A stretch of 44,286 nt of DNA from Cereibacter johrii (GTDB lineage Bacteria > Pseudomonadota > Alphaproteobacteria > Rhodobacterales > Rhodobacteraceae), in NCBI RefSeq assembly GCF_001720585.1, contig NZ_MABH01000225.1, positions 1-44,286 of the forward strand, read 5' to 3'. The first letter of the stretch is position 1; each line of letters starts with the position of its first letter. A program made the position numbers and the translations under genes. A model generated the notes under the pieces. The model was not told the DNA's origin. It made no database searches and saw nothing but the letters and a program-made list of their open reading frames with translations. Of this stretch, positions 8,001-15,910 are shown piece by piece.

Positions 8001-8222
8001 TCAGAAGCCGAGGCCCGCGTATTTGTTCTTGAACTTCGACACGCGGCCCCCGGTGTCCATCAGCTTGGCGGTGCCGCCGGTCCAGGCCGGGTGGGCGAGC
8101 GGGTCGATCTCGAGCGCCATCTGTTCGCCTTCCTTGCCCCAGGTGGAGCGGATCTGGAACACGGTGCCGTCCGTCATCTTGACGTCGATCATGTGGTAGT
8201 CGGGGTGGATGCCCTTTTTCAT
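8001..8222 (-). CDS. rpmE: 50S ribosomal protein L31
   Basis: 73 residues, starting [20 protein letters not shown], typical of L31. The zinc-binding CxxC pairs of C+ type L31 are absent, so this is the C- form, which does not need zinc. The ribosome site AAGGAG precedes the ATG. It follows rplS by 12 bases, the usual arrangement in alphaproteobacteria, and is the last gene before a strong terminator. Confidence 0.96.
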   Translation of the reverse strand: MKKGIHPDYHMIDVKMTDGTVFQIRSTWGKEGEQMALEIDPLAHPAWTGGTAKLMDTGGRVSKFKNKYAGLGF

Positions 8223-8234
8223 GTCCGCCGCTCC

Positions 8235-8609
8235 TTACTCGGATTTTTCTTTGTAGTTGGTGACTTCCGCGATCCGGGCCGACTTGCCGCGGCGCGAGCG
8301 GAGGTAATAGAGCTTCGCCCGGCGGACGCGGCCGCGGCGGACGACCTCGATCGAGTCGATGTTGGTCGAGTAGAGCGGGAACACGCGTTCCACGCCTTCG
8401 CCGAAGGAGATTTTGCGCACGGTGAACGAGGCGGAGATCGTGTTGCCGCCCTTGCGGCCGATCACGACGCCTTCGTAGTTCTGCACGCGCGAGCGGGTGC
8501 CTTCGGTCACCTTGTAGCCGACGCGGACGGTGTCGCCGGCCTTGAAGTCCGGGATGGTCTTGCCGAGAGCAGCGATCTGCTCGGCCTCGAGTTGCGCGAT
8601 CAGGTTCAT
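8235..8609 (-). CDS. rplS: 50S ribosomal protein L19
   Basis: 124 residues with the L19 core [33 protein letters not shown] and the conserved [38 protein letters not shown]19 sits at the 30S-50S interface. An AAGGA ribosome site precedes the ATG. The 48-base gap from trmD contains a small hairpin (TCGCGG/CCGCGA around 8629-8645), which may help set rplS expression apart from trmD. Confidence 0.97.
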
Positions 8610-8657
8610 CGCAAGTCCTTTCCAATGCTCGCGGTTGCCCCGCGAAGTGATGCCGCC

Positions 8658-9494
8658 TCAGAGCTCTCGGTCTTCATCCGGGTCCCTACCGCGCGCCGCG
8701 CAGTAAGCCCGCCAGAGATCAGGCCTGCGTTCCTTCGTCAGCCTCTCGGCCTCGGCTCTCCGCCAGCGGGCGATCTTCGCGTGATGGCCGGAGAGAAGAA
8801 CCTCCGGGATCGCGCGATCCTGCCAGACGGTCGGCCGTGTATACTGCGGAAATTCAAGAAGTCCCTCCGAAAAGGATTCCTCTTCGGTGGACGCATGATT
8901 CCCGAGCACGCGGGGTATAAGGCGCACGGTGGCGTCGATCAAGGCCTGAGCCGCGATCTCGCCCCCCGTCAGGACGAAATCGCCGAGGCTGACCTCCTCG
9001 ACCGCATAGGCATCGAGAACCCGCTGGTCGACGCCCTCGAACCGACCGCAGAGTAGGGTCAGGCCCTCGGCCCCGGCCCAGTCCCGCGCCATGGCCTGGC
9101 TGAAGGGCTTACCGCGCGGCGAGAGATAGACCACCGGCCAGCGCGACCGCTCGGGCGGGGTGCCCACGGACGCGGCATCGAGCGCGCGGGCCACGATGTC
9201 GGCGCGCAACACCATGCCCGCCCCGCCGCCCGCGGGATTGTCGTCGACATTGCGGTGCCGGCCCTCGCCGAAGGGGCGCAGGTCGATGGTCTCGAGCGAC
9301 CAGAGCCCCATCTCGAGCGCCTTGCCGGTCAGCGACAGGCCCAGCGTGCCGGGAAAGGCCTCGGGGAAGAGGGTGACGATCCGTGCCTGCCAGGCACCCT
9401 TCAGCACCGGCGGCCCGCCCAGCTCGCGCGGCTGCAGCGAGGGGCGGATGGACAGCCGTCCATGGGATCGGGGGGCATCGGTCGGGTCGCTCAT
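8658..9494 (-). CDS. trmD: tRNA (guanine-37-N1) methyltransferase
   Basis: 278 residues. It methylates G37 next to the anticodon of tRNAs reading CNN/GNN codons and so prevents frameshifts. It carries the SPOUT-knot signatures LLCGRFEGVDQRVLDAY and VSLGDFVLTGGE, with RIVTLFPEAFPG and DDNPAGGGAGM near the N-terminus. The start at 9494 (MSDPTDAP) is favoured; the frame continues further upstream but those residues are low-complexity. The N-terminal extension before the conserved core is about 33 residues, somewhat longer than in E. coli. It is separated from rimM by an unrelated membrane-protein gene. Confidence 0.96.
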   Translation of the reverse strand: MSDPTDAPRSHGRLSIRPSLQPRELGGPPVLKGAWQARIVTLFPEAFPGTLGLSLTGKALEMGLWSLETIDLRPFGEGRHRNVDDNPAGGGAGMVLRADIVARALDAASVGTPPERSRWPVVYLSPRGKPFSQAMARDWAGAEGLTLLCGRFEGVDQRVLDAYAVEEVSLGDFVLTGGEIAAQALIDATVRLIPRVLGNHASTEEESFSEGLLEFPQYTRPTVWQDRAIPEVLLSGHHAKIARWRRAEAERLTKERRPDLWRAYCAARGRDPDEDREL

Positions 9495-9555
9495 GGCGCG
9501 CGGTATGAGCGAAACCGGCCTTGCGGGCAAGGGCGCGGATCGGGGGGAGCGCGCT

Positions 9556-10422
9556 TCAGGCCGCGCGCGACGCTCCGCGGCGCAGCCCCATGCGGTCGAG
9601 CGCCGTGGCATGGGTCGCCGCGGCCCGGAGCGCGGCGATCGAGGGGCAGTCCGGCTCGGCCTGGGGACGCTGCTCGAGCAGGTCCTGCAGGCGCAGGGTC
9701 AGCAGATGGAGGAGACCCCGGTCGCTGCCCGCCACGCGCAGGGCGCGCACCGGCTCGGCCCGGCCGGGACAGGTGTCGGCAGCGGCGACCGAGGTGGCCT
9801 GCAGGATCAGCGCCCGCCGCGCGGCAAGGCTGCCGTCCCGTGTCTCCCCCAGCCCCCGGTCGAGCGCATCGAGGAGGGCCGCGCTGGTCAGCGCGGGCGC
9901 CAGCGCCACGAGGCGCGCCATCAGGTCCGCCTCGTCCGTCTCGTCGGGCAGCCGGAAGAAGGGAGCGACCAGCCGATCCGCCCGCTGCCCCTCGAGCTCG
10001 ACCGCGAGCTCCTCGGGCACCTCGTCGATGTAGCCATGGGCGAAGGCCAGCCGCTCGGGCTCGAGCGTGAGACGCGAGAAGGGGATGGAGAGCAGCGCGA
10101 GGGTGAGCGGCAGGGAGATCTCGATCGCCACGGGACCGGGCAGGAGGCCGGCCGCGCCGCGCCCGACGGCGAGGAGGAGGAGCACGAGACCGCCCTGCAG
10201 GACCACCGTCGCCGCCGCGCGGACCAGGGCCTGCGGTTCGCGCCATCCCGAGGGATCGGCCGGCCAGTGCGCGGGCCGCATCACCATGGTCCAGAGGGTG
10301 AAGAGCGCAACGAAGGGCGGCACGACGGGCCAGGGATGTCCGCCGAGCCCTGCGAGGAGCGGCCCGAGATAGAGAAAGGCCGTGAAGAGCAGCGAGAGGC
10401 GGAGCTGAAGCCCGAGCGGCAT
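9556..10422 (-). CDS. Unknown membrane protein between rimM and trmD
   Basis: 288 residues; I recognise no family. The N-terminal 120 residues hold three or four hydrophobic segments (about 8-26, 32-49, 68-88 and 98-114), and the remaining 170 residues look cytoplasmic, alanine- and leucine-rich and acidic, probably helical. Codon bias and the steady run of hydrophobic helices support a real gene on this strand. It lies inside an otherwise conserved rimM-trmD pair. The 153-base gap on its rimM side holds a repeat, so it may have its own promoter. Confidence 0.7.
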   Translation of the reverse strand: MPLGLQLRLSLLFTAFLYLGPLLAGLGGHPWPVVPPFVALFTLWTMVMRPAHWPADPSGWREPQALVRAAATVVLQGGLVLLLLAVGRGAAGLLPGPVAIEISLPLTLALLSIPFSRLTLEPERLAFAHGYIDEVPEELAVELEGQRADRLVAPFFRLPDETDEADLMARLVALAPALTSAALLDALDRGLGETRDGSLAARRALILQATSVAAADTCPGRAEPVRALRVAGSDRGLLHLLTLRLQDLLEQRPQAEPDCPSIAALRAAATHATALDRMGLRRGASRAA

Positions 10423-10517
10423 GGGATCACCTTTTGCGGTCCTGCGGGAAGGATCGGGCGCAAAAGTGGTGAAGGTTGGGCGAGGACGGGCTGAATTCGG
10501 GACGCGGGCCGGCCGCC

Positions 10518-10552
10518 GGGGGCTGTCTGCCCCCGGACCCCCGAGGATATTT
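10518..10552 (+). repeat. Dispersed intergenic repeat, copy 1
   Basis: The element reads GGGGGC-TGTCT-GCCCCC (a 6-bp hairpin at 10518-10534), then GGACCCCCGAGGATATTT. The same two blocks occur in reverse orientation at 30946-30998. It lies in the gap between rimM and the membrane-protein gene. I recall similar GAGGATATTT-ended elements in Rhodobacteraceae intergenic regions but could not verify this here. Confidence 0.7.
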
Positions 10553-10575
10553 GGGCAGAGTGAAAGGGCTGACGC

Positions 10576-11085
10576 TCAGTCGAGCCCTTCGGGCGGGTCG
10601 GCCACGATGCGGCCTGCAGCCAGATCGACCGTCGGCACCACGGCGCGGGTGAAGGGCAGAAGGAGCCCCTCGCGCCCGGCCGCGCCGGCGACCTCGAGAA
10701 TGTCGCCGGCCCCGTGGTTGTGCACGGCATGGACACGGCCCAGAAGCGCGCCCCCGGTGTCGCGCACCTCGAGCCCGATCAGGTCGGCGTGATAGAATTC
10801 GTCGTCGCCGAGCGAGGGGAGCCGCGCGCGGTCGACATAGAGCCCCACGCCGCGCAGGGCGTCGGCCTCTTCCTTCGTCGTGACGTCCGACAGACGCGCG
10901 CCGAGCCCGCCCGCCACCGGCCGGGTGAGCGTCACGCGGAAGCTGCGGTCGCCCTTCTCGGTCGAGAGCGGGCCGTAGGAGGCGATGTCGGTCGGCTCGG
11001 TGCAGAAGGACTTCAGCCGCACTTCGCCCTTCACGCCGAAAGCTCCGGCGATGGCACCCACGCAGACGCGGTCGGTCTTGGTCAT
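10576..11085 (-). CDS. rimM: Ribosome maturation factor RimM
   Basis: 169 residues. The N-terminal RimM domain begins [20 protein letters not shown] and the C-terminal PRC-barrel includes [18 protein letters not shown] and [19 protein letters not shown]. RimM binds S19 and assists maturation of the 30S head. The start at 11085 is chosen because the family's N-terminus begins a few residues later. It is 101 bases downstream of rpsP, with a strong hairpin between them. Confidence 0.95.
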   Translation of the reverse strand: MTKTDRVCVGAIAGAFGVKGEVRLKSFCTEPTDIASYGPLSTEKGDRSFRVTLTRPVAGGLGARLSDVTTKEEADALRGVGLYVDRARLPSLGDDEFYHADLIGLEVRDTGGALLGRVHAVHNHGAGDILEVAGAAGREGLLLPFTRAVVPTVDLAAGRIVADPPEGLD

Positions 11086-11153
11086 CTTCGGCCCCGGAAG
11101 AATGCGAAGGGTCGGCGGGACGCGCCCGGAGGCCGCCCCGCCGTCCGTGGATC

Positions 11154-11180
11154 CGGGCGGCCCGCCGAACGGGCCGCCCG
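11154..11180 (-). promoter_or_regulatory. Strong hairpin between rpsP and rimM
   Basis: A perfect 11-bp inverted repeat, CGGGCGGCCCG/CGGGCCGCCCG (11154-11164/11170-11180), forms a TTCGG loop on the minus strand and starts 7 bases after the rpsP stop codon. No T-run follows. It probably protects the rpsP mRNA end or attenuates read-through into rimM-trmD. Confidence 0.65.
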
Positions 11181-11186
11181 TGGGGA

Positions 11187-11537
11187 TCACTCGGCCGAAG
11201 CCGCGGCCCGGTCGGCCTTCTTCTTGGCCAGCTCGGCCATGCGCTTGCCCGGCACGGCGGCCTTGGGGTTGTTGCGCACGGCCTTTTCCTTCAGGCCCGC
11301 GGCCTCGAGGAAGCGGGCCACGCGGTCGGTCGGCTGCGCGCCCTGGGCGAGCCAGTACTGCACGCGCTCGAGGTTCATCTTGATGCGGTCCTCGCTGTCC
11401 TTGGCGAGAAGCGGGTTGTAGGTGCCGAGCTTCTCGAGGAAGCGGCCATCGCGCGGCATCCGGCTGTCGGAGGCGACGATGGAATAGTGCGGACGCTTCT
11501 TCGAACCGCCACGGGCGAGACGGATTTTCATAGCCAT
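11187..11537 (-). CDS. rpsP: 30S ribosomal protein S16
   Basis: 116 residues, with the diagnostic N-terminus [28 protein letters not shown] and the core LGTYNPL. The C-terminal tail is alanine- and lysine-rich and longer than in E. coli, as is common in alphaproteobacteria. An AGGAG ribosome site supports the ATG at 11537; a second ATG two codons later is a minor alternative. It lies 39 bases after the chorismate mutase gene on the same strand. Confidence 0.97.
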   Translation of the reverse strand: MAMKIRLARGGSKKRPHYSIVASDSRMPRDGRFLEKLGTYNPLLAKDSEDRIKMNLERVQYWLAQGAQPTDRVARFLEAAGLKEKAVRNNPKAAVPGKRMAELAKKKADRAAASAE

Positions 11538-11576
11538 GGGTTTTCTCCTGTCTTGGCTGTCACCGGGCGGGCCCGG

Positions 11577-11918
11577 TCATTTCTGCAGTTTCTCGTGATG
11601 CCTGATGACTTCGGAAATGATGAAGTTCAGGAATTTCTTGGCGAACTCCGGATCCAGGTCGGCCTCCTTCGAGAGCCATTCCAGCCGCTCGATCTGGCGC
11701 GCCTCGCGCGCGGGATCGGAGGGAGGAAGATCGTGCTCGGCCTTCAGCCGCCCGACCGCCTGGGTCTGCTTGAACCGTTCCGCGAGCGTATAGACCAGGA
11801 TCGCATCCAGCCGGTCAATGCTGTCGCGGTGGTCGCGGAGCAGGCCTTGGGCGCGGGCGGCGGCAGCATCGGTCATGGGGACGGGATCCTCCGGATGTTC
11901 AGGACGCGGGGCACTCAT
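11577..11918 (-). CDS. Chorismate mutase, AroQ type
   Basis: 113 residues, all helical, matching the AroQ fold: an N-terminal helix with LLRDHRDSIDRLDAILVYTLAERF, the second segment VGRLKAEHDLPPSDPAREAR, and a C-terminal helix FAKKFLNFIISEVIRHHEKLQ. It converts chorismate to prephenate for phenylalanine and tyrosine synthesis. Its ATG overlaps the stop of the preceding acetyltransferase gene as ATGA, so translation is probably coupled. A monofunctional chorismate mutase just upstream of rpsP is something I recall from other Rhodobacteraceae. Confidence 0.87.
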   Translation of the reverse strand: MSAPRPEHPEDPVPMTDAAAARAQGLLRDHRDSIDRLDAILVYTLAERFKQTQAVGRLKAEHDLPPSDPAREARQIERLEWLSKEADLDPEFAKKFLNFIISEVIRHHEKLQK

Positions 11919-12475
11919 ACGGACAATTCCGGCACGGGGTGACGGTAGACGAGCACGCCGTCGAGCGTGCCCGGATCGGGACGGGCCCCGAGCCGCTCGG
12001 CCAGCCGGCGCGAGCGGAAATTCTCGGGGGCGATGCAGGAGACGAGACCGGGCAGGCCCAGCGCGCCGAAGGCATGGGCGCGGGCGGCCTCGGCCGCTTC
12101 CTGCGCATGGCCCTGACCCTCGGCCTCGGCGGTGAAGAGGAACCCCAGTTCCGGCTCGCGGTCACCGGGCTCCATGCCGATCAGCACGAAGCCCAGAAGC
12201 TCGCCCCGGCGCTCGACCGACCAGAGGCCGTGGCCGCGCAGGAGCCAGGTGGCCACCATGCGGCAGAAATCGTTCCAGGCCTCGGAGGGCCCCATCGGTC
12301 CGCCTATGCCGAGCCCGCGGTCGGAGCCCACGATCTCGGCATAGGTGGCGAAATCCTCGAGCCGGGGGGCGCGGAGCCGCAGCCGCGGGGTCGCGAGCTC
12401 GGGCACCGCGGCCGCGAGGCTCGCGGCCTGCATCGCCGCGGAGCGTGTCAGGGGATGGGTCCAGGGCTCGCTCAT
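11915..12475 (-). CDS. GNAT N-acetyltransferase, third of a tandem triplet
   Basis: 186 residues, RimJ/RimL-like. It begins TPRLRLRAPRLEDFATYAEI, has the acetyl-CoA-binding segment EAEGQGHAQEAAEAARAHAF (a variant of the Q/RxxGxG/A loop), and ends with a segment ENFRSRRLAERLGARPD where the asparagine and serine/arginine pair usually marks RimJ-type enzymes. It overlaps the upstream paralogue and the downstream chorismate mutase gene by four bases each. The substrate is unknown. The family includes acetyltransferases of ribosomal-protein N-termini, and the ribosomal context makes that worth considering. Confidence 0.85.
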   Translation of the reverse strand: MSEPWTHPLTRSAAMQAASLAAAVPELATPRLRLRAPRLEDFATYAEIVGSDRGLGIGGPMGPSEAWNDFCRMVATWLLRGHGLWSVERRGELLGFVLIGMEPGDREPELGFLFTAEAEGQGHAQEAAEAARAHAFGALGLPGLVSCIAPENFRSRRLAERLGARPDPGTLDGVLVYRHPVPELSV

Positions 12476-13002
12476 CCGCGCGCCTCGGGGCCGGGGTGGC
12501 GGAAGACGAACGTCGGCCCGTCGCCCGGGAAGGCCGCCGCCGCGTCGCGCACGGCCCCCAGGCGCTCGGCCAGGGCGATCGAGCGGACATTGTGGGGATG
12601 GATGTAGCTGACGGCGGTCTTCCAGCCCAGGTTCTGGAAGGCATGGCGCCGGGCGGCCTCGGCCGCCTCGCGGGCAAGGCCCTGCCCCTCGGCCGCGTCG
12701 GTGAAGACCGACCAGCCGATCTCGTGCTCGGGCCAGCCTTCGGGGAACCAGGGGCCGACCATGCCCAGCGCCTCGTCGCTGCCGCGGCGGGTGAAGACGA
12801 ACATGCCGTAGCCGCGCAGCACCCAGTGGCCGACCATGTGGCCGAAGGCGCGCCAGGCCTTGTCGCGCGGCAGCGCCCCGCCGATGAAGCGGGCCCGCTC
12901 GCCGGTGAGGAAGGCCGCGATCGGCTCCCAGTCGCGCGCCGCGGGCATCCGCAGCGTCAGCCGTTCGGTGGTGAGGGCGGGGCTTCCCGTGACCGAGATC
13001 AT
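12472..13002 (-). CDS. GNAT N-acetyltransferase, second of a tandem triplet
   Basis: 176 residues. It starts with LTTERLTLRMPAARDWEPIAAFL and shares with its neighbours the block FIGG...GHWVLRGYGM followed by EIGWSVFTDAAEGQGLAREAAEAARRHAF (acetyl-CoA loop) and HNVRSIALAERLGA. It is clearly paralogous to the flanking genes by direct reading, so the trio most likely arose by tandem duplication and diverged. The ATG overlaps the preceding stop codon as ATGA. The substrate is unknown. Confidence 0.86.
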   Translation of the reverse strand: MISVTGSPALTTERLTLRMPAARDWEPIAAFLTGERARFIGGALPRDKAWRAFGHMVGHWVLRGYGMFVFTRRGSDEALGMVGPWFPEGWPEHEIGWSVFTDAAEGQGLAREAAEAARRHAFQNLGWKTAVSYIHPHNVRSIALAERLGAVRDAAAAFPGDGPTFVFRHPGPEARG

Positions 13003-13535
13003 GCGTAGGCCTCGATCCCGCCGTCCTCGTCGGACGGGTGGCGGTAGATATGGATGAGCCGGCCGCCCTCCTCGAAGGCGCGTTCGAGCTTGGCACCGAG
13101 GCGCCGGACCAGCGAGAGGCTGCGGGAGTTCTCGGCATCGATCATGGAGATGAGCGGCCCCATGCCGAGGCGGACCTGCATGTGGTCGCGCACCGCGAGC
13201 GCCGCCTCCCGGGCGTAGCCCTTGCCTTCATGGCCCTCGTAGAGGTGCCAGCCGAGTTCGGGCTCGGGCCAGCCGATGTGGTTGATGACCCCGACACGCC
13301 CCACGAAGGCGCCCTCGTGCGTATCGACAGACCACATGCCGTAGCCGCGCAGCGCCCAGTGGCCGATGCCGGCGAGAAAGATCCGCCAGGTGCCGAAACT
13401 GTCCTGCCGCCCGCCGATGAAGCGCGTGCGGTCGCTCTCGCCGAAGGCGATCATCGCGGGCAGGTCGCTCTCGCGCGGGCCGCGCAGGACGAGGCGGTCG
13501 GTCCGCAGGACCGGGATCTCGAACGGCAGGCTCAT
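12999..13535 (-). CDS. GNAT N-acetyltransferase, first of a tandem triplet
   Basis: 178 residues, the first of the three acetyltransferases after ffh. Family features are VLRTDRLVLRGPRESDLPAMIAF, FIGG, GHWALRGYGMWSV, the acetyl-CoA loop GHEGKGYAREAALAVRDH and ENSRSLSLVRRLGAK. The ATG is preceded by GGAGGG, so this gene probably has its own ribosome loading while the next three are coupled by four-base overlaps. A hairpin separates it from ffh. The substrate is unknown. Confidence 0.86.
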   Translation of the reverse strand: MSLPFEIPVLRTDRLVLRGPRESDLPAMIAFGESDRTRFIGGRQDSFGTWRIFLAGIGHWALRGYGMWSVDTHEGAFVGRVGVINHIGWPEPELGWHLYEGHEGKGYAREAALAVRDHMQVRLGMGPLISMIDAENSRSLSLVRRLGAKLERAFEEGGRLIHIYRHPSDEDGGIEAYA

Positions 13536-13556
13536 GCGCGCCCCTCCGGGCCACGC

Positions 13557-13584
13557 GCCTCCGGCCGCCGGATGGCGGGGAGGC
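13557..13584 (-). promoter_or_regulatory. Hairpin between ffh and the acetyltransferase triplet
   Basis: GCCTCC/GGAGGC (13557-13562/13579-13584) encloses CCGCC/GGCGG (13565-13569/13574-13578) with a two-base bulge and a four-base loop. It sits in the 76-base gap after ffh. There is no T-run, so it is more likely a processing or stability element than a full terminator. Confidence 0.45.
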
Positions 13585-13611
13585 TCGCGGAGGTGGGGCG
13601 CACGGCCTGCC

Positions 13612-15129
13612 TCATTTCTTCTTGCCCATGCCGAGGCCCGACAGGCCCGGCGGCAGCTTCATGCCGCCCGGCATCCCGGGAAATCCGCCCATGCCGCCCA
13701 TGCCCGGCGGCAGCTTGCCCTTCATGGCGGCGGCCGCCGCCTGCATCTCCTCGGGGCTGACGCCGGACATGTCCGGCATGCCGCCGCCCTTGCCCATCAT
13801 CTGTTTCAGGGCCTGCTTCATCATGCCGCCCTTGCCCATCTTCTTCATCATGTCGGCCATCTGCCGGTGCTGCTTCAGCAGCCGGTTCAGCTCCTGCACC
13901 TCGAGCCCCGCGCCGGCGGCGATCCGCTTCTTGCGGCTAGCCTGAAGAAGGTCGGGGTTCGCCCGCTCCTTCTTGGTCATCGAGTTGATGAGGGCGACCT
14001 GACGGCGGATGAACCTGTCGTCGAAGCCCGCTTCCTCGGCGGCCTTCGACATCTTGCCCATGCCGGGCAACATGCCCATCATGCTCTGGATGCCGCCCAT
14101 CTTGAGCATCTGCTCGAGCTGCATCTTGAGGTCGTTCATGTTGAAGAGGCCCTTCTGGAACCGCTTCATCATCTTGGCGGCCTGCTCGGCCTCGAAGGTC
14201 TCCTGCGCCTTCTCGACGAGGGCCACGATGTCGCCCATGCCGAGGATGCGGCCGGCGATCCGCTCGGGCTCGAAGGTCTCGAGCGCGTCCATCTTCTCGC
14301 CGAGACCCACGAAGCGGATCGGCTTGCCGGTCACGGCGCGCATCGAGAGCGCGGCGCCGCCGCGTCCGTCGCCGTCCATCCGGGTCAGAACCACGCCCGA
14401 GATGCCCACCTTGCCGTCGAACTCGGCCGCGACATTCACCGCGTCCTGCCCCGTGAGGCCGTCGACGACGAGCAGCGTCTCGCGCGGCTGCGCGAGGTCG
14501 CGCACCGCCTGAACCTCGTCCATCAGCACTTCGTCGATGTGCAGCCGGCCCGCGGTGTCGAGCATGATGACGTCGTAGCCGCCCATCGCCCCTTGCGTCT
14601 TGGCGCGCTTGGCGATCTGGACGGCGCTCTCGCCCTTGACGATGGGCAGCGTGTCCACGCCGATCTGCGCCCCGAGGATCTGGAGCTGCTCCATCGCCGC
14701 CGGGCGGTTGGTGTCGAGCGAGGCCATCAGCACCCGCTTGCCCTGCCGCTCGGCCAGCCGTTTGGCGAGCTTGGCCGTCGTCGTCGTCTTGCCCGAGCCC
14801 TGAAGGCCCACCATCAGGATGGTGGCGGGCGGGTTGTCGATCTTGAGCGCGTCGGCCTCGCCCTCGCCGCGCAGGACGGACACGAGTTCGTCATGGACGA
14901 TCTTCACGACCTGCTGGCCCGGCGTCACCGACTTGGTGACGCCCTGGCCCGTGGCCTTTTCCTGAACCTTCTTGACGAAATCCCGCGCCACGGGCAGCGA
15001 CACGTCGGCTTCGAGCAGGGCGACGCGCACCTCGCGCAGCGCGGTCGCCACGTCGTCCTCGGTCAGCGCCCCCTGCTTGGTGAGCCGCTCGAACACGCCG
15101 CCTAGGCGTTCGGACAGACTTTCGAACAT
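13612..15129 (-). CDS. ffh: Signal recognition particle protein Ffh (SRP54)
   Basis: 505 residues. The N domain (1-90) is followed by the G domain with P-loop GLQGSGKTTT (108-117), MLDTAGRLHIDE and the KMDG-equivalent TRMDGDGRGGAALS. The M domain after about residue 330 is rich in methionine (LKMQLEQMLKMGG, MMGMLPGMGKM) and binds 4.5S RNA and signal peptides. The C-terminal tail has a glycine-methionine-proline repeat (GGMGGFPGMPGGMKLPPG), typical of alphaproteobacteria. It targets inner-membrane proteins co-translationally to FtsY/Sec. It is first in a run of same-strand genes leading to rpsP. Confidence 0.98.
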   Translation of the reverse strand: MFESLSERLGGVFERLTKQGALTEDDVATALREVRVALLEADVSLPVARDFVKKVQEKATGQGVTKSVTPGQQVVKIVHDELVSVLRGEGEADALKIDNPPATILMVGLQGSGKTTTTAKLAKRLAERQGKRVLMASLDTNRPAAMEQLQILGAQIGVDTLPIVKGESAVQIAKRAKTQGAMGGYDVIMLDTAGRLHIDEVLMDEVQAVRDLAQPRETLLVVDGLTGQDAVNVAAEFDGKVGISGVVLTRMDGDGRGGAALSMRAVTGKPIRFVGLGEKMDALETFEPERIAGRILGMGDIVALVEKAQETFEAEQAAKMMKRFQKGLFNMNDLKMQLEQMLKMGGIQSMMGMLPGMGKMSKAAEEAGFDDRFIRRQVALINSMTKKERANPDLLQASRKKRIAAGAGLEVQELNRLLKQHRQMADMMKKMGKGGMMKQALKQMMGKGGGMPDMSGVSPEEMQAAAAAMKGKLPPGMGGMGGFPGMPGGMKLPPGLSGLGMGKKK

Positions 15130-15341
15130 CGCGGTCTCCCCCGACCTGTTGAACTCTGCCCCGACCTAGGACGGGACGGCGAAAATCACAACGGCACCCA
15201 TGGGCGCATCGCGCTGATGGGTGGCGATCCCGGTCGTGCACCGGGACCGGAGGCTCCAACGGAACTCCGGAAATCTTCGCGGCGATACGCTTCCTCGGGC
15301 GCGGAGTCAACCCATGCAGGGGATCCGGGCCCGGCCCAAGC

Positions 15342-15371
15342 AAAAGGCGCGTCCCTTGCGGGGCGCGCCTT
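15342..15371 (-). terminator. Rho-independent terminator after the exported repeat protein gene
   Basis: A 12-bp stem (15344-15355/15360-15371, one G-T pair) with loop TTGC on the plus strand is followed on the minus strand by TTTT. It sits about 40 bases beyond the stop codon at 15410. The rest of the 280-base gap to ffh holds no gene that I can see. Confidence 0.78.
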
Positions 15372-15409
15372 TCCTCCGGCGGGAGCGGCCGGAGCGCGGC
15401 AACGGGAGG

Positions 15410-15910
15410 TCAGCCGTTGCTGCGGTCGACCGGTTGCAGCGCGATCAGCTCCGACAGGGTGTAGTCGGCCGGGTTGACGCCCAGCGACCGGGCGAGCTGC
15501 GCCTTGGCCACGATGGAGTCCGCCTGCACCGTGTTGCCGGTCTCACCCTTCAGGATGAAGGCCTCGGTCGCGCGGTTGCCCGACTCGATGGCGCCATAGA
15601 GCTTCACGAGCTCGGTGGGGCTGTATTGTCCGTGCGGAACCCCGAGCGCGAGCTCGAGCTGACGCACCGAAGCGGCATCCATCGCCTGCGTCGCTTCCGC
15701 GCCTTTCGGGTGGGCGAGGATCCATTGCACCAGCGCGGGCTTGTGCGCGGCGCGCGCGGCCTTCAGGCTGACGATCTGGCCGAGGCTGTAGTTTTCGGCC
15801 GAAACGCCCGCGCCGGCCGCGAACTGCGCCGTGCTCGTGTCGGCGAAGGCAGCGCCGGTCGAGCCGGCGATGGCGAGGACGAGGGCGGCGGGAATGAACT
15901 TGAACGACAT
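15410..15910 (-). CDS. Unknown exported protein with ~55-residue repeats
   Basis: 166 residues; family not recognised. A Sec signal peptide (residues 1-23, cleavage after AAFA) precedes the mature part. The mature part contains three units starting at G35, G90 and G144, each reading GV-x4-Y(S/T)-x3-(E/Q)(L/I)(V/I)-x-L and each preceded by an alanine/leucine helix such as KAQLARSLG. Units one and two are full (about 55 residues, ending in WILAHPKG or FILKGETG); the third is cut off after about 20. The start has AGGAGA at good spacing, and a terminator follows the stop. Probably periplasmic; role unknown. Confidence 0.85.
   Translation of the reverse strand: MSFKFIPAALVLAIAGSTGAAFADTSTAQFAAGAGVSAENYSLGQIVSLKAARAAHKPALVQWILAHPKGAEATQAMDAASVRQLELALGVPHGQYSPTELVKLYGAIESGNRATEAFILKGETGNTVQADSIVAKAQLARSLGVNPADYTLSELIALQPVDRSNG

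Noticed and set aside
15130-15341. 4.5S RNA gene next to ffh
   Set aside because: The conserved SRP RNA core (GGUC..GGAAGGAAGCA) is not present in the gap upstream of ffh.
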